From Bacteroidaceae bacterium (lineage in GTDB: Bacteria; Bacteroidota; Bacteroidia; Bacteroidales; Bacteroidaceae), in NCBI GenBank assembly GCA_017961965.1, contig JAGCWG010000452.1:1-5237 (forward strand): 5,237 nt of DNA. The letters are read 5' to 3'. Below the pieces are notes generated by a model. That model searched no databases. It was not told the origin of the DNA and saw only the letters and a list, made by a program, of their open reading frames with translations. The translations under genes were made by a program, and so were the position numbers. Positions 1 through 5,237 of this stretch are shown piece after piece; positions within the stretch are counted from its first letter, which is position 1, and each line of letters starts with the position of its first letter.

Positions 1-3000
1 GCTCCTACACGAACGCCAAGGTTGATTATGCCTGTAGAAAGAGGACGCTCATTAACTGAGCACTTAACATTATTCTCAACCGTGAAAATCTGTGGAACGG
101 AAACATCCTCGCTCATGAACTTGCTTGCATCACGACCAATCTCATAATTAAGAGATGCACCATCGTTGATAACGAAACGAGTCTTATCGATATTGTTACC
201 ATCTGACAACGTGATATCATAAAGAGCACGCATAGCAACAGGCAATCTGCGTGAACGCACATCTGAAGATATTGTAGCATCTGTCTGACGGCCATCCTTA
301 CTGAATGTAAGTTCTGCCTCCTCACTTGTCTGAATGAAGAATGCCTGAAGTGGAGAAAGAACATAGTTGTCATCAGCAGTGTAAGTCACGTAGTTGTTAT
401 CTTCCCAAACGATGATTGGAGCAGTAGTTGACATCTTGCTCTTGTTAAAGAATGCAAGATAAGGATTACCTACAAGATTCCAACCTGAGTTACAAGCATA
501 AATGCTCTTGTTCTCGTTGAGAGTAACCTTGATGTCACTGTTTGCAAAGATACTTGCAATAGTAGCAGGGGTGGTTGTCGTGAATGAGAATACAGATGTA
601 GCCTCTTCGCCACGACGGCTCTGGAATATGTAACCTTCTCCATTGAGAAGTATCTCTGACTCAGAAACAGCTACCCAAACATTGTCAAAGTCACCGTTTG
701 CACGGGCAGTACCGTCATGTCTGTAAATCTTCCACTGTGTATTTTCCTGCGTATTCTTTAGATCAGCAACAGGAATGTCACATGGCATTACTACGAATGA
801 CCACTTGTTATTAGGAACCTCAATATTGAGGGTAACACTATTTGCAGTAAACGTACCGTTGTTTATCACTGCAGTTGTGCCATCAACAGCTGCAGAAATA
901 GTAACCTCATCAGCAGCTATATGGTCGTAAGCCTCTGTAACAAATACATCAGCAATGTTTAAATCTACAGGTACGTATTCAGAAATCAACCAATCATGTG
1001 AATCCTTATTTCCAAATACACTTGAACCCATCTCGTCATTATCAACACCTATAAATCCGTTAGTGCTCTTAATTGTGTATGACTCACCAACAGGAGTGAT
1101 AATCATAGTTGATGCCTTGTCAGAACCAACAAGTGACCAAGTATTTGTTCCAAGATAGGCAAGGCTCTGGTTACCATCGCTAATAGCATATCCACCCTTA
1201 TATGACTTGAGGTATAGTGGTTGTGCATACTTTGAGAGAACGACACCATTTGAATTAAGTGACATGAAGTAACCTGATGACTTGAGAGCTATCTGGAATG
1301 GAGCATCCTCAGCAGGAAGGTTCATCTCTGGAATCTTGACAGCATTAATTTCTGCGATGGTAGTACTTGAATTGATTTCTGCGATTGCTTCGTCAATATC
1401 AGCCTGACTATACTTGAAGATACCGTCACCAATAGGAGTCAGAACAGATACAGAAGCAAGGGCGTCAGCCTTAGCAGAAGCAAGTTTAGCGGCAGCAATC
1501 TGTTCATTAGAGAATATATCTACACGGTCGTAGAAGAGGTGAGGACAACTACCAGAACCCTTATTAGGTGCTGTATAACCGAGAGAAACCGTTACGGCAG
1601 AAGTCTCAGTAAGAGTAAACTCAATAGTTTGAGTTGTCCATACACCTGGCTTGAATGTTGTAGTCTTTGAATAAGTGCCCTTTCCATTGATAAGTACACC
1701 AGTAAGACTTACGACATTATCAGTACCACCTGCGTTGTAAGTAGGAATCTGAACCATGTAGCTTCCCTTGCCAAGACGAATTGTCTGCGTATAGCTTGAT
1801 GAAGCTGTCCATACACCGAGTACACCAAGTGCATGACCATTTGTTCCATCTGGTCCTGCATTTGGAACCATGTGTGATTCATCACCAAGACCTACGCCAG
1901 AACCATATTCAAAGATACCAGCCGCATGAGCATCACCACCTACTGTATATGACCATCCTGTGATGCTGTGCATACCTGATGTCTCATCAGAACCAGCAAC
2001 GATATCCTTAGCGTATGTACGGATTGTTCCAGATACTGGAGTACCGAAAGCAAAGTCGCCATTAGTGAAGTTATCAGAATAAAGAGAGAATGTTTCCTTA
2101 ATCTCGCCCTTAGTTTCTGCGATGACTTCGTCCATTGAATTGACAAGCTTTATACCCTTGTCAGGAATAATGATTGTGTAAGTCTCAACACTTGAGAAGT
2201 CATATCCTATGACTGCACCCTTGTCTGCAGAGCAAGTATTTTTATATTCCTCACCATTAATTGTGATGTCTATAACATACTTGTTGTCTGGTGACTGTGC
2301 AGCAAGCTGATTATTAAAGTTGTCAAATGTAATGATAAGTTTAGCATCGTCAGAATCGTTTCCTGTGAATGTTGCAATACCAAGACTTGCAGCAGGAATC
2401 TTATCAGAGATATATGTGAGACGGAAGTTATCGACCTTATACCAGTCACCGCCGTCTGCTACATAATTATCACCAGAACCACCGATTGCACCGATAGTTG
2501 CGGTATTATCACTAACTACGAACTCAAGTTCTACTTCCTTACCTACTTCCTTTTGAGTAGTCTTAGCGCCAGTTCTTTCACCATTAGCTGTGATGAACAC
2601 CTTAATTGTAGCGTCTGAAGCAATAACGGCACTAAGCTTGTATGTACCATTTGGAAGACCTGTGATTGTCTGAGTAATAGGGAGACCTGTAGTCCATGTG
2701 TTGAATACCCAATTACCATCAGCACCTGACATAGTATAAGTAGCATTTCCATTACTACGAGCGCCAGTATCCTTAGACGAACCAACTGTCCATCCGTCAG
2801 TATTACCTGTCTCGAAGCTTGGATTTACGATTGCACCGGTAAAATCAGAACCTTCAGATGTCTGAAGTTTAGTTGCAGTAACAAATGCTTCATCAAGAAC
2901 AGCAATCTGTTCTGAAGTGATTTCATCGAGATTTCCTGCATTATATGCAGTACTTATCGTAATGTATGTCTCGTTAGAAGTATAGCTTGCCTTACCTGAA

Positions 3001-4721
3001 TCATCAAGTTTATCAGCTCTGTTTACATAAACACCCCAACCTGCATACTTCTTTACGGAAGCCTGTGCAGCCTTAAGGGCAATGTCAAGATTTTCGATGG
3101 CTGTGGCGTATGCCTCTGAAGTACTTTCAGGAGTAGCCATAGCGGCAACAAGGTTAGATGCAAGTGCTGCATCCATTGGCAAATCTTTTATCTCTTCTGC
3201 CTTTGCAATAAGAGTATTAAACTGTGACTGAATCTCGCTAATTCCAGGGTCTTCACTCACCTTGACTGTGAAATTCTTTGCCGCAAGCCAGTTGAAATTA
3301 CAATTATCAACAATAAAGCCAGCCTCCAAATCTCCATCTGCATTGGCTTTTCCAGTTGCCTTGAGCACACCATAGTAGATTCCACTTTCTCCATTAGAAG
3401 CGTTTGTTCCAGTAGAGATATCAAGAGACTTAGCAGATCCTGCAAACAGGTAAGCACCAGTCAGGTCTTCAACCTGTTTTTCCTTGTAAGCACGGACAAG
3501 AGCACTAATCTCATAGTACTGATTAGGCACAAGTCCTGTAAACTTATATTTAAGAGTTGCATTGTCAAGTACACTACCATTTGGTAACCAGTATTCCATA
3601 AATGGGATTACCATACCAGAACCATCTGTTTCGCCCTCATTTGACCAAGTATTCTGTTTGAAATGAGCAGAACCATTAGTGATGTCTGTTGTCCATCCAC
3701 TCATATCATCGCTTATGAGAGTAAACGCTTCGGAGATATCAGAGCCAACAGTTGTCTGCGAAAGGATAGCATTTCTGTATGCTTCAATAGCACTGTTTAC
3801 ATCAACAAGTGTACCTGCATCATAAGCAGCCTTTATACCAGAAGCTTCGAATGCAGCCTTAACTGCCGCATTATGATTTTCAGCCTTTGTAATGTAAGTA
3901 TTTACGTCCTTATACAATGCAATCGAATTATTTGCATTTTCAATAGCTGTATTCAACGTTTTTACAGCATTCAAAACATCGTCAACAGAAACCAAGGTTG
4001 ACTCCTTACCAGCTGCATCTTTCAGTGCATCAAGCACATCCTTATTCATTGGCTGGGTATAGAGCGCCTCTGCTTCTGCCACCTTTTGTGTGTAGTCAGA
4101 AATATAATCTTCTGCCGTATATTCCCAGAGAGTAACAGGTCCGAGAATACACCATGAACAATAAGTATCAATATAACCGTGGAAACCAATTTCTATCTCA
4201 GTTTCAGAAGTTACATTGAAATCGAATTCATTGGAGAAATTACCCAAGTAAAAAGCGTTGGCAGCCTTTGCAAGGTCAGAACTACCAGTATAGCCACCAA
4301 CTCCCGCAGCATTAAGACCAACTACATATTGTGTTTTTTCGCCAGCATATATGTAAGCCTTTGTGTTTGTACCATTTCCAGCACCTTCACGATAGAAAGC
4401 ATTAACAGCTAAGCGGTAATAACCAGCAGGCAATTTTATCTTCTGCGAGAAGTTGAATGTCTTGGTATTACCTATTGAACCACCAGGAGTAGGACTCCAA
4501 GCATTATAAAACTCAATAACAGGGACATCAGTACTCGTTTGCCAATCCGTGTAACCTTTGTCTGCAAATCCGTTTAATTTATCCAATGTCCAACTACCAA
4601 GACTTTTGAGATTTGCATCTTGCAGATAGATAGAAGTAACATCGGTCTTACCAAACGAATCAACACTGAAACTAAAGACTGCTATCGCCGTCAATAGTAA
4701 AGATGTCAATTTCTTTTTCAT
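1..4721 (-). CDS. Giant secreted modular surface protein (3' end outside window)
   Basis: A single open frame of 1573 complete codons plus two bases, with no in-frame stop, truncated by the left window edge. The ATG at 4721 is the earliest possible start because an in-frame TAA lies four codons upstream (4731-4733); it opens MKKKLTSLLLTAIAVF, a clear signal peptide. There is no Shine-Dalgarno, as is usual in Bacteroidota. Visible order by residue: signal 1-24; beta-sandwich 27-201; helical 202-322; beta-sandwich 327-488; helical 493-622; beta-sandwich 628-770; Ig-like 775-860; beta-sandwich 884-1070; helical 1071-1135; beta-trefoil-like 1141-1253; C-terminal beta region 1254-1573. The sandwiches resemble galactose-binding-like/carbohydrate-binding folds and the helical parts resemble FIVAR spacers. 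I see no glycosidase, peptidase or other catalytic signature. Inferred role: cell-surface or secreted glycan-binding protein or adhesin. An enzymatic domain or sorting tail could still lie in the missing C-terminus. The exact function is unknown. The reading frame is very secure. Confidence 0.95.
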   Translation of the reverse strand, partial: MKKKLTSLLLTAIAVFSFSVDSFGKTDVTSIYLQDANLKSLGSWTLDKLNGFADKGYTDWQTSTDVPVIEFYNAWSPTPGGSIGNTKTFNFSQKIKLPAGYYRLAVNAFYREGAGNGTNTKAYIYAGEKTQYVVGLNAAGVGGYTGSSDLAKAANAFYLGNFSNEFDFNVTSETEIEIGFHGYIDTYCSWCILGPVTLWEYTAEDYISDYTQKVAEAEALYTQPMNKDVLDALKDAAGKESTLVSVDDVLNAVKTLNTAIENANNSIALYKDVNTYITKAENHNAAVKAAFEASGIKAAYDAGTLVDVNSAIEAYRNAILSQTTVGSDISEAFTLISDDMSGWTTDITNGSAHFKQNTWSNEGETDGSGMVIPFMEYWLPNGSVLDNATLKYKFTGLVPNQYYEISALVRAYKEKQVEDLTGAYLFAGSAKSLDISTGTNASNGESGIYYGVLKATGKANADGDLEAGFIVDNCNFNWLAAKNFTVKVSEDPGISEIQSQFNTLIAKAEEIKDLPMDAALASNLVAAMATPESTSEAYATAIENLDIALKAAQASVKKYAGWGVYVNRADKLDDSGKASYTSNETYITISTAYNAGNLDEITSEQIAVLDEAFVTATKLQTSEGSDFTGAIVNPSFETGNTDGWTVGSSKDTGARSNGNATYTMSGADGNWVFNTWTTGLPITQTITGLPNGTYKLSAVIASDATIKVFITANGERTGAKTTQKEVGKEVELEFVVSDNTATIGAIGGSGDNYVADGGDWYKVDNFRLTYISDKIPAASLGIATFTGNDSDDAKLIITFDNFNNQLAAQSPDNKYVIDITINGEEYKNTCSADKGAVIGYDFSSVETYTIIIPDKGIKLVNSMDEVIAETKGEIKETFSLYSDNFTNGDFAFGTPVSGTIRTYAKDIVAGSDETSGMHSITGWSYTVGGDAHAAGIFEYGSGVGLGDESHMVPNAGPDGTNGHALGVLGVWTASSSYTQTIRLGKGSYMVQIPTYNAGGTDNVVSLTGVLINGKGTYSKTTTFKPGVWTTQTIEFTLTETSAVTVSLGYTAPNKGSGSCPHLFYDRVDIFSNEQIAAAKLASAKADALASVSVLTPIGDGIFKYSQADIDEAIAEINSSTTIAEINAVKIPEMNLPAEDAPFQIALKSSGYFMSLNSNGVVLSKYAQPLYLKSYKGGYAISDGNQSLAYLGTNTWSLVGSDKASTMIITPVGESYTIKSTNGFIGVDNDEMGSSVFGNKDSHDWLISEYVPVDLNIADVFVTEAYDHIAADEVTISAAVDGTTAVINNGTFTANSVTLNIEVPNNKWSFVVMPCDIPVADLKNTQENTQWKIYRHDGTARANGDFDNVWVAVSESEILLNGEGYIFQSRRGEEATSVFSFTTTTPATIASIFANSDIKVTLNENKSIYACNSGWNLVGNPYLAFFNKSKMSTTAPIIVWEDNNYVTYTADDNYVLSPLQAFFIQTSEEAELTFSKDGRQTDATISSDVRSRRLPVAMRALYDITLSDGNNIDKTRFVINDGASLNYEIGRDASKFMSEDVSVPQIFTVENNVKCSVNERPLSTGIINLGVRVG
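3..962 (-). other. C-terminal beta region common in Bacteroidota surface proteins, residues 1254-1573
   Basis: It contains three segments I recognise as a recurring set in large secreted Prevotella-type proteins. First, KWSFVVMPCDIPVADL followed by WKIYRHDGTARA and SEILLNGEGYIFQ. Second, WNLVGNPYLAFFNKS (W at 1414) with LSPLQAFFIQTSEEA. Third, DKTRFVINDGASLNYEIG and RDASKFMSED (M at 1536). In relatives this set is usually followed by a short beta domain and a C-terminal sorting tail. The window ends at GVRVG, before any such tail, so secretion by T9SS is an expectation and not an observation. Confidence 0.6.
963..1301 (-). other. Beta-trefoil-like module, residues 1141-1253
   Basis: The segment has several similar strands of the type F-x-I-x-x-x-S-x-G-x-Y/F: FQIALKSSGYFMSLNSNG, then YKGGYAISDGNQSLAYLG, then ESYTIKSTNGFIGVDNDE, closing with HDWLISEYVPVDL. 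Repeated x-I-x-S-x-N/D-G-x-Y/F-hydrophobic strands are typical of ricin-like or other beta-trefoil lectin modules, which also often end in a W-x-I/L strand. The canonical Q-x-W of ricin B is not clearly present. The call is therefore fold-level and tentative; it would be a second type of putative glycan-binding module in this protein. Confidence 0.4.
1317..1511 (-). other. Short helical linker, residues 1071-1135
   Basis: SNEQIAAAKLASAKADALAS is strongly helical. It is followed by a segment containing YSQADIDEAIAEI and a third short stretch TTIAEINAVKI. This is roughly half the length of the two upstream FIVAR-like spacers and looks like a shortened version of them. It separates the last beta-sandwich from the trefoil-like module. 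Confidence 0.5.
1512..2072 (-). other. Beta-sandwich module 4, residues 884-1070
   Basis: It opens NFTNGDFAFG, the N-G-D-F start common to CBM4/9/22-like modules, with a GW about 30 residues later (SITGWSYTVGG). The core strand is YTQTIRLGKGSYMVQI (G-K-G-S-Y at 984-988), matching the L-P-x-G-x-Y position of the other modules. It closes with HLFYDRVDIF. The segment before the core is glycine-rich with HAAG, EYGSGVG and a short acidic stretch. A glycan-binding role is inferred from the fold signature. Confidence 0.65.
2142..2399 (-). other. Small Ig-like beta domain, residues 775-860
   Basis: About 85 residues of alternating beta strands: IPAASLGIATFTGNDSDD, then KLIITFDNFN, then KYVIDITINGEEY, then ETYTIIIPDKGIKLV. 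This pattern fits a bacterial Ig-like or fibronectin-like spacer domain. It sits where the first two units carry a helical spacer, so the third unit breaks the pattern. A short helical stretch (VNSMDEVIAETKGEIKET) follows and leads into module 4. The fold is tentative. Confidence 0.45.
2412..2840 (-). other. Beta-sandwich module 3, residues 628-770
   Basis: The most canonical of the four modules. It opens AIVNPSFETGNTDGWTV (N-P-S-F-E then G-W), has QTITGLPNGTYKLSAV around residues 682-698 and closes with GDWYKVDNFRLTYI. These three signatures together are characteristic of secreted Bacteroidota modules of the CBM/galactose-binding-like class. In known relatives the W-x-x-V-D-N-F strand completes the jelly roll. 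It probably binds carbohydrate, but the specificity cannot be read from the sequence. Confidence 0.7.
2856..3245 (-). other. Alanine-rich helical spacer 2, residues 493-622
   Basis: A second FIVAR-like helical stretch: ISEIQSQFNTLIAKAEEI, then AYATAIENLDIALKAAQASV, then a segment ending VLDEAFVTATKLQ. It has the same placement as spacer 1, between consecutive beta-sandwiches, with a similar length (about 130 versus 120 residues). The recurrence argues that sandwich plus spacer is a duplicated unit. The sequences of the two spacers have diverged strongly. Confidence 0.6.
3258..3743 (-). other. Beta-sandwich module 2, residues 327-488
   Basis: It begins SDISEAFTLISDDMSGW, a [hydrophobic]-x-N/D-x-x-x-GW style opening typical of this class of carbohydrate-binding-like modules. 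The core strand pair is KYKFTGLVPNQYYEISALVR (P at 399), which aligns with LPAGYYRL of module 1 and LPNGTYKL of module 3. It ends with NFNWLAAKNFTVKV, equivalent to the W-x-x-V-D-N-F-x-L closing strand of module 3. The ligand is unknown. A galactose-binding-like fold is inferred. Confidence 0.6.
3756..4118 (-). other. Alanine-rich helical spacer 1, residues 202-322
   Basis: About 120 residues with almost no proline or glycine and regularly spaced Ala, Leu and Val, for example EDYISDYTQKVAEAEALY and VLNAVKTLNTAIENANNSI, followed by a second similar helix set ending AYRNAIL. This resembles FIVAR-type three-helix bundles, which act as spacers between binding modules in bacterial surface proteins. 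Its position between two beta-sandwiches fits that role. Assignment to the named family would need a profile search. Confidence 0.6.
4119..4643 (-). other. Beta-sandwich module 1, residues 27-201
   Basis: It starts with DVTSIYLQDANL, a type of opening seen after the signal peptide in large secreted Bacteroidales proteins. A conserved strand reads LPAGYYRLAVNAFYREG around residues 97-113, and the module closes with GPVTLWEY (194-201). The aromatic and glycine-rich beta pattern fits a galactose-binding-like jelly roll that could bind glycan, but I cannot identify the ligand site. A CSWC motif at 188-191 lies just before the last strand and could form a disulfide. The fold call rests on pattern only. 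Confidence 0.6.
4650..4721 (-). other. Sec signal peptide, residues 1-24
   Basis: The first 24 residues have three lysines directly after Met, a hydrophobic core (LLLTAIAVFSFSV) and a short polar end (DSFG), followed by KTDVTS, where the mature protein probably begins. There is no cysteine at the expected cleavage site, so this is not a lipobox. The protein should enter the periplasm by Sec and be exported or anchored by something other than N-terminal lipidation. The exact cleavage position is uncertain by a few residues. Confidence 0.85.
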
Positions 4722-4877
4722 ACAGTTTAGTTAGATTTTACTTACGTTATTATACATTTTCTCATATTCTCGCACATAACAGACTATATTTCATTCAATA
4801 GTACATTCCATCAACTAACACAAATTCAGCCATAGAACCTACCGTTTCGACCACTGCAACACACACTATACGATGAA

Positions 4878-4894
4878 AGGGTACAATACACCCT
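4878..4894. other. Weak hairpin in the leader
   Basis: AGGGT (4878-4882) and ACCCT (4890-4894) are perfectly complementary around a 7-base loop. The 5-bp stem with three G-C pairs stands out in this AT-rich leader, but there is no U-tract after it on either strand, so it does not look like an intrinsic terminator. Confidence 0.3.
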
Positions 4895-4946
4895 ATCAAT
4901 GACAGAGTACATGAGCCGTACAAGTATAAAATCAAAATGTCTGTTA

Positions 4947-4964
4947 TTTATTTAATTCTTACAT
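4947..4964. repeat. 18-bp direct repeat, copy 1
   Basis: TTTATTTAATTCTTACAT. It matches the second copy at 5036-5053 at 17 of 18 positions (T/C difference at position 6); the copies start 89 bp apart and both lie inside the inferred leader. It could be an operator, an RNA-level element or a remnant of local duplication. Confidence 0.5.
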
Positions 4965-5035
4965 TTTCTAATCAATATGTGGATATTAGCACACAACTTC
5001 ATAGATATTATCTGTGCCTTCCACTATATCTTCAC

Positions 5036-5053
5036 TTTATCTAATTCTTACAT
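5036..5053. repeat. 18-bp direct repeat, copy 2
   Basis: TTTATCTAATTCTTACAT, the partner of 4947-4964. This copy begins about 13-30 bp downstream of the inferred transcription start at about 5066, a typical position for a downstream operator or an early leader-RNA element. Confidence 0.5.
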
Positions 5054-5072
5054 AGATTGAATGTTTTGATGA

Positions 5073-5080
5073 CAAAAGTA
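5073..5080 (-). promoter_or_regulatory. -7 element TACTTTTG for the giant gene
   Basis: The minus strand reads TACTTTTG, an exact match to the Bacteroidota -7 consensus TAnnTTTG used by the primary sigma factor. No TTTG -33 element lies at the usual 19-21 bp spacing, so the promoter may be weak or activator-dependent. It is the only exact match on the minus strand between the gene start and the right edge. Near matches (4921-4928, 4821-4828) each have one mismatch. Transcription would begin around 5066. Confidence 0.5.
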
Positions 5081-5113
5081 TTAAATATCTGTGTTTAAGA
5101 GTATGAGAAATTT

Positions 5114-5139
5114 GTTAAAAAAAGTTAAATCATGTTAGA
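5114..5139. repeat. Three GTTA[A/G]A motifs at exact 10-bp spacing
   Basis: GTTAAA at 5114, GTTAAA at 5124 and GTTAGA at 5134 lie on the same face of the helix, one turn apart. The array is 34-60 bp upstream of the minus-strand -7 element and about 60-85 bp upstream of the plus-strand one, a suitable place for an activator or shared regulator. The surroundings are AT-rich, so chance is possible. Confidence 0.35.
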
Positions 5140-5198
5140 TTATACATTTTTATAGGTGTTTTTGTAGTTTTTACATTCCCAAAGTGTGTGATAAAAAC

Positions 5199-5206
5199 TA
5201 TATTTG
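5199..5206 (+). promoter_or_regulatory. -7 element TATATTTG for a divergent gene beyond the right edge
   Basis: The plus strand reads TATATTTG, an exact TAnnTTTG match. The 31 bases after it, to the window edge, have no G at all after the first few positions and are rich in A and C, as expected of a short Bacteroidales leader just before a start codon. No -33 TTTG at standard spacing is present. No start codon is visible, so the gene itself lies outside the window. Confidence 0.45.
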
Positions 5207-5237
5207 CAATCAACAAATTACATTCAAAACATACAAA

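Larger units (their letters stand above)
4722..5066 (-). other. Long 5' leader of the giant gene, about 345 nt
   Basis: The non-coding stretch between the inferred transcription start and the ATG. It contains only very short possible ORFs (28 codons or fewer, for example 4912-4826 on the minus strand), none with a credible start context or recognisable product. It does contain an 18-bp direct repeat (4947-4964 and 5036-5053) and a weak hairpin (4878-4894). The final bases before the ATG (AATCTAACTAAACTGT) are G-poor with no Shine-Dalgarno, normal for Bacteroidota. I recognise no known riboswitch. The leader length depends on the promoter call at 5073-5080. Confidence 0.45.
5081..5237. other. 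Divergent intergenic region, no gene seen
   Basis: About 157 bp of AT-rich DNA upstream of the minus-strand promoter. It contains the phased GTTA motifs, an imperfect 9-bp tandem repeat (GTTTTTGTA/GTTTTTACA at 5158-5175), the plus-strand -7 element and the start of a leader for a gene to the right. No coding frame here has a credible start or length. Confidence 0.6.

Noticed and set aside
113..3457. Several short open frames of 60-86 codons at 113-373, 1940-2146, 2543-2785 and 3257-3457 on the minus strand, and at 955-1158 and 1781-1963 on the plus strand
   Set aside because: All lie inside the 1573-codon minus-strand gene in other frames or on the opposite strand. Their products are low-complexity (Leu/Met/Ser/His-rich) without signal, domain or start context.
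3663..4412. Plus-strand open frames of 112 codons (3663-4001) and 77 codons (4179-4412)
   Set aside because: Antisense to the helical and module 1 regions of the giant gene. Cys/Ser/Ile-rich products with no recognisable fold are what the antisense of this codon usage gives.
4878..4894. Hairpin considered as a transcription terminator
   Set aside because: The stem is only 5 bp and no T-run follows on either strand; there is also no gene ending nearby that would need it.
4795..4912. Tiny minus-strand ORFs in the leader (28 codons from 4912, 12 codons from 4833) that might be leader peptides
   Set aside because: No conserved content, no run of regulatory codons and no attenuator structure nearby; ORFs this short are expected by chance.
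4749..5150. 12-bp repeat ATTATACATTTT at 4749-4760 and 5139-5150
   Set aside because: Very AT-rich and simple; likely chance in this base composition, unlike the longer 18-bp repeat.
4722..5237. CRISPR array, phase-variation inverted repeats or insertion-sequence ends in the intergenic region
   Set aside because: No regularly spaced repeat-spacer pattern and no inverted-repeat pair flanking a promoter long enough for an invertase site; nothing resembling a transposase or IS terminus.

Overview
The window looks like Bacteroidales DNA, most likely Prevotellaceae. It is moderately AT-rich. The gene start has an AT-rich, SD-less leader, and the intergenic DNA carries exact matches to the Bacteroidota -7 promoter consensus TAnnTTTG. 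The encoded protein has the modular, beta-rich, secreted build common in gut, rumen and oral Prevotella. The genus assignment is inference from style, not from a marker gene.

Layout: positions 1-4721 (about 90% of the window) are one uninterrupted minus-strand reading frame. I read it codon by codon and found no in-frame stop. It starts at an ATG at 4721 and runs off the left edge after 1573 complete codons without reaching its stop. It encodes a giant secreted multidomain protein. In order, it has a signal peptide; three beta-sandwich modules, the first two each followed by an alanine-rich helical (FIVAR-like) spacer and the third by a small Ig-like beta domain; a fourth beta-sandwich; a short helical linker; a beta-trefoil-like module; and a roughly 320-residue C-terminal region of a type common in large Bacteroidota surface proteins. 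The four beta-sandwiches share a strand signature (L-P-x-G-x-Y-x-L and variants) that recurs about every 295 residues. No catalytic domain is recognisable, so the best reading is an adhesin or glycan-binding surface protein. The missing C-terminus probably carries the export or anchoring signal.

Positions 4722-5237 (516 bp) hold no convincing gene. This stretch is a divergent regulatory region. It has a minus-strand -7 element (5073-5080) that implies a leader of about 345 nt for the giant gene. A plus-strand -7 element (5199-5206) is followed by a G-poor leader running to the right edge, which implies a divergent gene starting just beyond the window. Between them is a GTTA motif repeated three times at exactly 10-bp spacing, and inside the long leader is an 18-bp direct repeat (17/18 identical). 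Both are candidate control sites. I see no RNA gene, CRISPR array, insertion sequence or defence system.
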